In this document: positions 7,031 through 8,956 of the stretch, piece after piece
How the letters are laid out: the number at the start of each line of letters is the position of its first letter
How positions within the stretch are numbered: the first letter of the stretch is position 1
Assembly: GCA_900555295.1 (NCBI GenBank)
Contig: USKN01000067.1
Location: forward strand, 1 to 8,956
DNA length: 8,956 nucleotides
Source: an uncultured Eubacteriales bacterium
GTDB lineage: Bacteria; Bacillota; Clostridia; UMGS1810
Reading direction: 5' to 3'
Made by a program: the position numbers and the translations under genes
Notes under the pieces: model-generated
The model's database searches: none
Told to the model about the DNA's origin: nothing
Seen by the model: only the letters and a program-made list of their open reading frames with translations

Positions 7031-7070
7031 GGCAATACCAACAAAATTGTTATTACTTTTTTGCCAACAA
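7031..7070. repeat. Small repeats between the gpr and putP promoters
   Basis: The 70-bp stretch between the two divergent promoters holds a short dyad, AACAA-AA-TTGTT (7040-7051), two copies of CCAACAA in direct order (7038-7044 and 7064-7070), and GGCAA (7031-7035) facing TTGCC (7061-7065). They sit just upstream of the putP -35 box and could bind a regulator. The elements are short and may be chance in A/T-rich DNA. Confidence 0.25.
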
Positions 7071-7081
7071 TGCTCTTTTAT

Positions 7082-7109
7082 TTGACTTTTTTTATTTTTA
7101 TGGTATAAT
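7082..7109 (+). promoter_or_regulatory. Strong SigA promoter of putP with extended -10
   Basis: TTGACT (7082-7087) and a perfect TATAAT (7104-7109) are separated by 16 bases, and TGG directly before the -10 gives the extended TGn element. The predicted start is about 7116, with a leader of about 27 nt carrying AAGGGAGG (7125-7132). This is the best vegetative promoter in the window. Confidence 0.85.
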
Positions 7110-7142
7110 ATGTTTATTGATTACAAGGGAGGATATTATTAA

Positions 7143-8705
7143 ATGAACAGTAACACACTACAACTTCTGTTTGCTATGATTATTTATATGGCGGCAGTAA
7201 TAGTAATCGGTGTTGTATTTGCAAAAAAGGCAAACACAAGCTCCGAACACTATTTTTTGGGCGGGCGTTCGCTCGGACCGTGGGTAACGGCAATGAGTGC
7301 GGAGGCATCGGATATGAGCGGATGGCTTCTTATGGGATTGCCCGGGGTAGCATATTGGTGCGGACTTGCCGATGCAGCGTGGACGGCTATAGGTCTTGCG
7401 GTAGGTACATATTTAAATTGGCTTATAGTTTCAAAAAGACTGCGCAGATACAGCATACAGGCAAATAATTCAATTACACTGCCCGAGTTTTTTTCAAACA
7501 GATTTCGTGAAACAAAAAAAGTTATATTAACGCTTTCAGCACTTTTTATACTTATATTCTTTACGGTATATGCAGCAAGCTGTTTTGTAACGTGCGGAAA
7601 GCTTTTTTCAACTTTATTTGGTCTTCCGTATGTTTCCATGATGATTGCAGGTGTGGCATTTGTACTTTTGTACACCATATTGGGCGGCTTTTTAGCTGAA
7701 AGTGCATCTGATTTTATGCAGGGTGTGGTTATGATTATAGCTCTTACGGTTATAGTTATACTAAGCACTTTACAAGCGGGCGGTTTTTCCAATGTAATTG
7801 AAAACGCTAAACAAATACCGGGATTTTTAGAGTTTTTCGGTATTGCAACACCAACGTTAAACGAAGCGGGCGAACAAATTGTTCAATCGGGCAAACCGAT
7901 ATTCGGAGCAGCTGCCGATTACGGTCTTTTAAAAGTGTTTTCTATGCTTGCCTGGGGACTTGGCTATTTTGGTATGCCGCAGGTACTTTTAAGATTTATG
8001 GCTATACGCAAAGAGAGCGAGCTTAAACGTTCGCGCCGTATTGCGATGGTATGGGTTATTATTTCGCTTGCCGTTGCTGTATTTATAGGTATTGTAGGCA
8101 GAGAGTTGTTCCCTGTAGAGCATTTAACGGCAACAAGCGCCGAAAATGTATTTATAACACTTGCAACAAGCTCACTTCCGCCTATTTTGGCAGGTTTTGT
8201 AATGGCAGGTATTCTTGCCGCAACAATAAGTTCTTCCGATTCGTACTTATTAATAGCGGCATCCGCATTTTCAAAAAACATATATCAGGGCGTATTTAAA
8301 AAGGACGCAAGCGACAAAACGATTATGACCATATCAAGAATCACTCTTTTAAGTATAGCAATAATCGCAATGATAATAGCTATGGACGAAAAAAGCGTAA
8401 TATTTAAGATAGTTTCGTTTGCGTGGGCAGGATTTGGCGCAACATTTGGACCGCTTATGCTGTTTTCGCTGTTTTGGAAGAGAATAAACCGTCAAGGCGC
8501 AATAGCCGGTATGGTAGGCGGCGCCGCAATGGTATTTATATGGAAACTTTTAATTTCAAACATCGGCGGTGCATTTGCAATTTATGAATTGCTTCCCGCA
8601 TTTATTTTCTCGTCAATATGCATTGTGGTTGTATCTTTGCTTACGGCTCCGCCGTCAAAAGAAATTGAAAACGACTTTGAAATTGCAAAAACACAGGAAT
8701 CTTAA
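7143..8705 (+). CDS. putP: PutP-type sodium/proline symporter (SSS family)
   Basis: A cytoplasmic-membrane sodium:solute symporter of the PutP branch, importing proline (or a close analogue) with Na+ for nutrition or osmoprotection. The 520-residue length fits (E. coli PutP is 502), and about 13 hydrophobic segments are visible. Signature stretches are HYFLGGRSLGPWVTAMSAEA (36-55), ASDMSGWLLMGLPG (55-68), with Asp57 matching the Na+-linked Asp55 of E. coli, TYLNWLIVSKRLRRYS (89-104), GYFGMPQVLLRFMA (274-287) and GILAATISSSDSYLL (356-370). By alignment from memory, Ser363/Ser364 correspond to the Na2-site Ser340/Thr341. The start ATG follows AAGGGAGG by ten bases. It has its own strong promoter and terminator and no partner genes such as putA, so uptake could serve osmotic adjustment; the substrate within the SSS family is inferred from similarity. 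Confidence 0.93.
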   Translation: MNSNTLQLLFAMIIYMAAVIVIGVVFAKKANTSSEHYFLGGRSLGPWVTAMSAEASDMSGWLLMGLPGVAYWCGLADAAWTAIGLAVGTYLNWLIVSKRLRRYSIQANNSITLPEFFSNRFRETKKVILTLSALFILIFFTVYAASCFVTCGKLFSTLFGLPYVSMMIAGVAFVLLYTILGGFLAESASDFMQGVVMIIALTVIVILSTLQAGGFSNVIENAKQIPGFLEFFGIATPTLNEAGEQIVQSGKPIFGAAADYGLLKVFSMLAWGLGYFGMPQVLLRFMAIRKESELKRSRRIAMVWVIISLAVAVFIGIVGRELFPVEHLTATSAENVFITLATSSLPPILAGFVMAGILAATISSSDSYLLIAASAFSKNIYQGVFKKDASDKTIMTISRITLLSIAIIAMIIAMDEKSVIFKIVSFAWAGFGATFGPLMLFSLFWKRINRQGAIAGMVGGAAMVFIWKLLISNIGGAFAIYELLPAFIFSSICIVVVSLLTAPPSKEIENDFEIAKTQES

Positions 8706-8718
8706 TAAAAAAACATAT

Positions 8719-8761
8719 AAAAAATACAGGCAGACGTTTTTTTCGTCTGCCCGTATTTTTT
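8719..8761. terminator. Intrinsic terminator of putP, probably bidirectional
   Basis: GGCAGACG (8729-8736) pairs perfectly with CGTCTGCC (8744-8751) around a seven-T loop. After one mismatch, TAC/GTA and an A-run/T-run extend the stem, ending in six Ts at 8756-8761. The A-run on the left (8719-8724) is a T-run on the other strand, so it can also stop minus-strand transcripts. It lies 13 bases after the putP stop codon. Confidence 0.92.
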
Positions 8762-8876
8762 ATATACTTTTAATTATATTTATTATACTTTCCATATCAA
8801 GTTCGTCACTTAAATACAGTGAGTAAGATTTACCGTTGTTATGCCATTGGGCTAAAAAACACTTATCGTTGATTAT
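8760..8876 (-). pseudogene. 3' remnant of an ORF with a DUF4367-like C-terminus
   Basis: The minus strand is open for 38 codons from just after a TAA (8879-8877) to a TAA at 8762-8760. It has no plausible start codon or Shine-Dalgarno; the only Met is near the end. The peptide contains LAQWHNNGKSYSLYLS, then LDMESIINIIKSI at the stop. This resembles, from memory, the closing W..nG.sYsl...l....i.ki..SI pattern of DUF4367 and related envelope or anti-sigma-like lipoprotein domains. Its stop codon sits in the shared terminator, as expected for the end of a real gene. I infer a gene that lost its 5' part; a short chance ORF is the alternative. Confidence 0.35.
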
Positions 8877-8925
8877 TTATGAAAAAATTTAATAATTAGA
8901 TTAATGCCAATCGTAAAACTTGCGT

Positions 8926-8951
8926 AGGCAAACGGGACCCGAACCCGTATT
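8926..8951. other. GC-rich hairpin at the right edge, resembling a tRNA T-arm
   Basis: ACGGG and CCCGT pair around a seven-base loop, and CAA/TTG extends the stem past a one-base bulge. On the minus strand the loop reads TTCGGGT, close to a tRNA T-loop (TTCRANT), with a 5-bp stem of the right size. Against a tRNA: the normally invariant A58 is G, the bases after a putative acceptor strand read GCA rather than CCA, and the rest lies outside the window. A degenerate tRNA, a mobile-element end or a chance hairpin are all possible. Confidence 0.2.
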
Positions 8952-8956
8952 GGTTT

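Noticed and set aside
7250..7792. 180-codon minus-strand ORF opposite putP
   Set aside because: It is antisense to conserved membrane segments of the symporter, with no ribosome-binding site or known motif.
8569..8826. 85-codon plus-strand ORF overlapping the putP end
   Set aside because: It reads through the terminator hairpin in another frame of putP and has no start signal.
8876..8956. Open minus-strand frames reaching the right edge
   Set aside because: All three frames stay open for only 17 to 27 codons before stops, and none joins the DUF4367-like fragment in frame or shows a recognisable motif.
1..8956. CRISPR array, prophage or complete insertion sequence
   Set aside because: No regularly spaced repeats, no transposase, integrase or phage structural genes, and no long terminal repeats were seen.

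Overview
The window looks like chromosomal core sequence from an endospore-forming, low-GC Firmicute, most likely a member of Clostridia. The evidence is A/T-rich intergenic DNA, strong Shine-Dalgarno sequences at every start, the sporulation/germination pair gpr-spoIIP, and the Lon-YsxC gene pair typical of this phylum. The species cannot be named from the sequence alone.

Layout, left to right. (1) Positions 1-3771, minus strand: a tight cluster read right to left as lon, ysxC (engB), pcrA. The gaps are 14 and 19 bp, and pcrA runs off the left edge. One SigA-type promoter and a leader hairpin precede lon. (2) Positions 4048-4719, plus strand: a stand-alone LUD-domain protein with a Cys-rich C-terminus, transcribed divergently from lon. 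(3) Positions 4716-6953, minus strand: gpr (spore protease) followed by spoIIP (engulfment cell-wall hydrolase). A good SigF/SigG-type promoter lies before gpr and a weaker SigE-type candidate lies between the two genes. The LUD gene and spoIIP converge and share a TTAA, so their stop codons overlap. (4) Positions 7143-8705, plus strand: a PutP-type sodium/proline symporter with a near-consensus promoter and a strong, roughly symmetric terminator, apparently a single-gene transcript. (5) Positions 8706-8956: no intact gene. It holds the terminator, a 3' remnant of a secreted-protein-like ORF on the minus strand, and an unexplained GC-rich hairpin at the right edge. No gene-free stretch exceeds 300 bp.

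Functionally the window mixes protein quality control (Lon), ribosome assembly (YsxC), DNA repair (PcrA), sporulation and germination (SpoIIP, Gpr) and osmolyte or amino-acid uptake (PutP). I see no sign of a new multi-gene system, CRISPR array, prophage or complete insertion sequence. The points most worth checking are the promoters that match the expected sporulation sigma factors, the lon leader hairpin, the divergent coiled-coil region of Lon, the unusual Cys spacing in the LUD protein, and the decayed right-hand edge.
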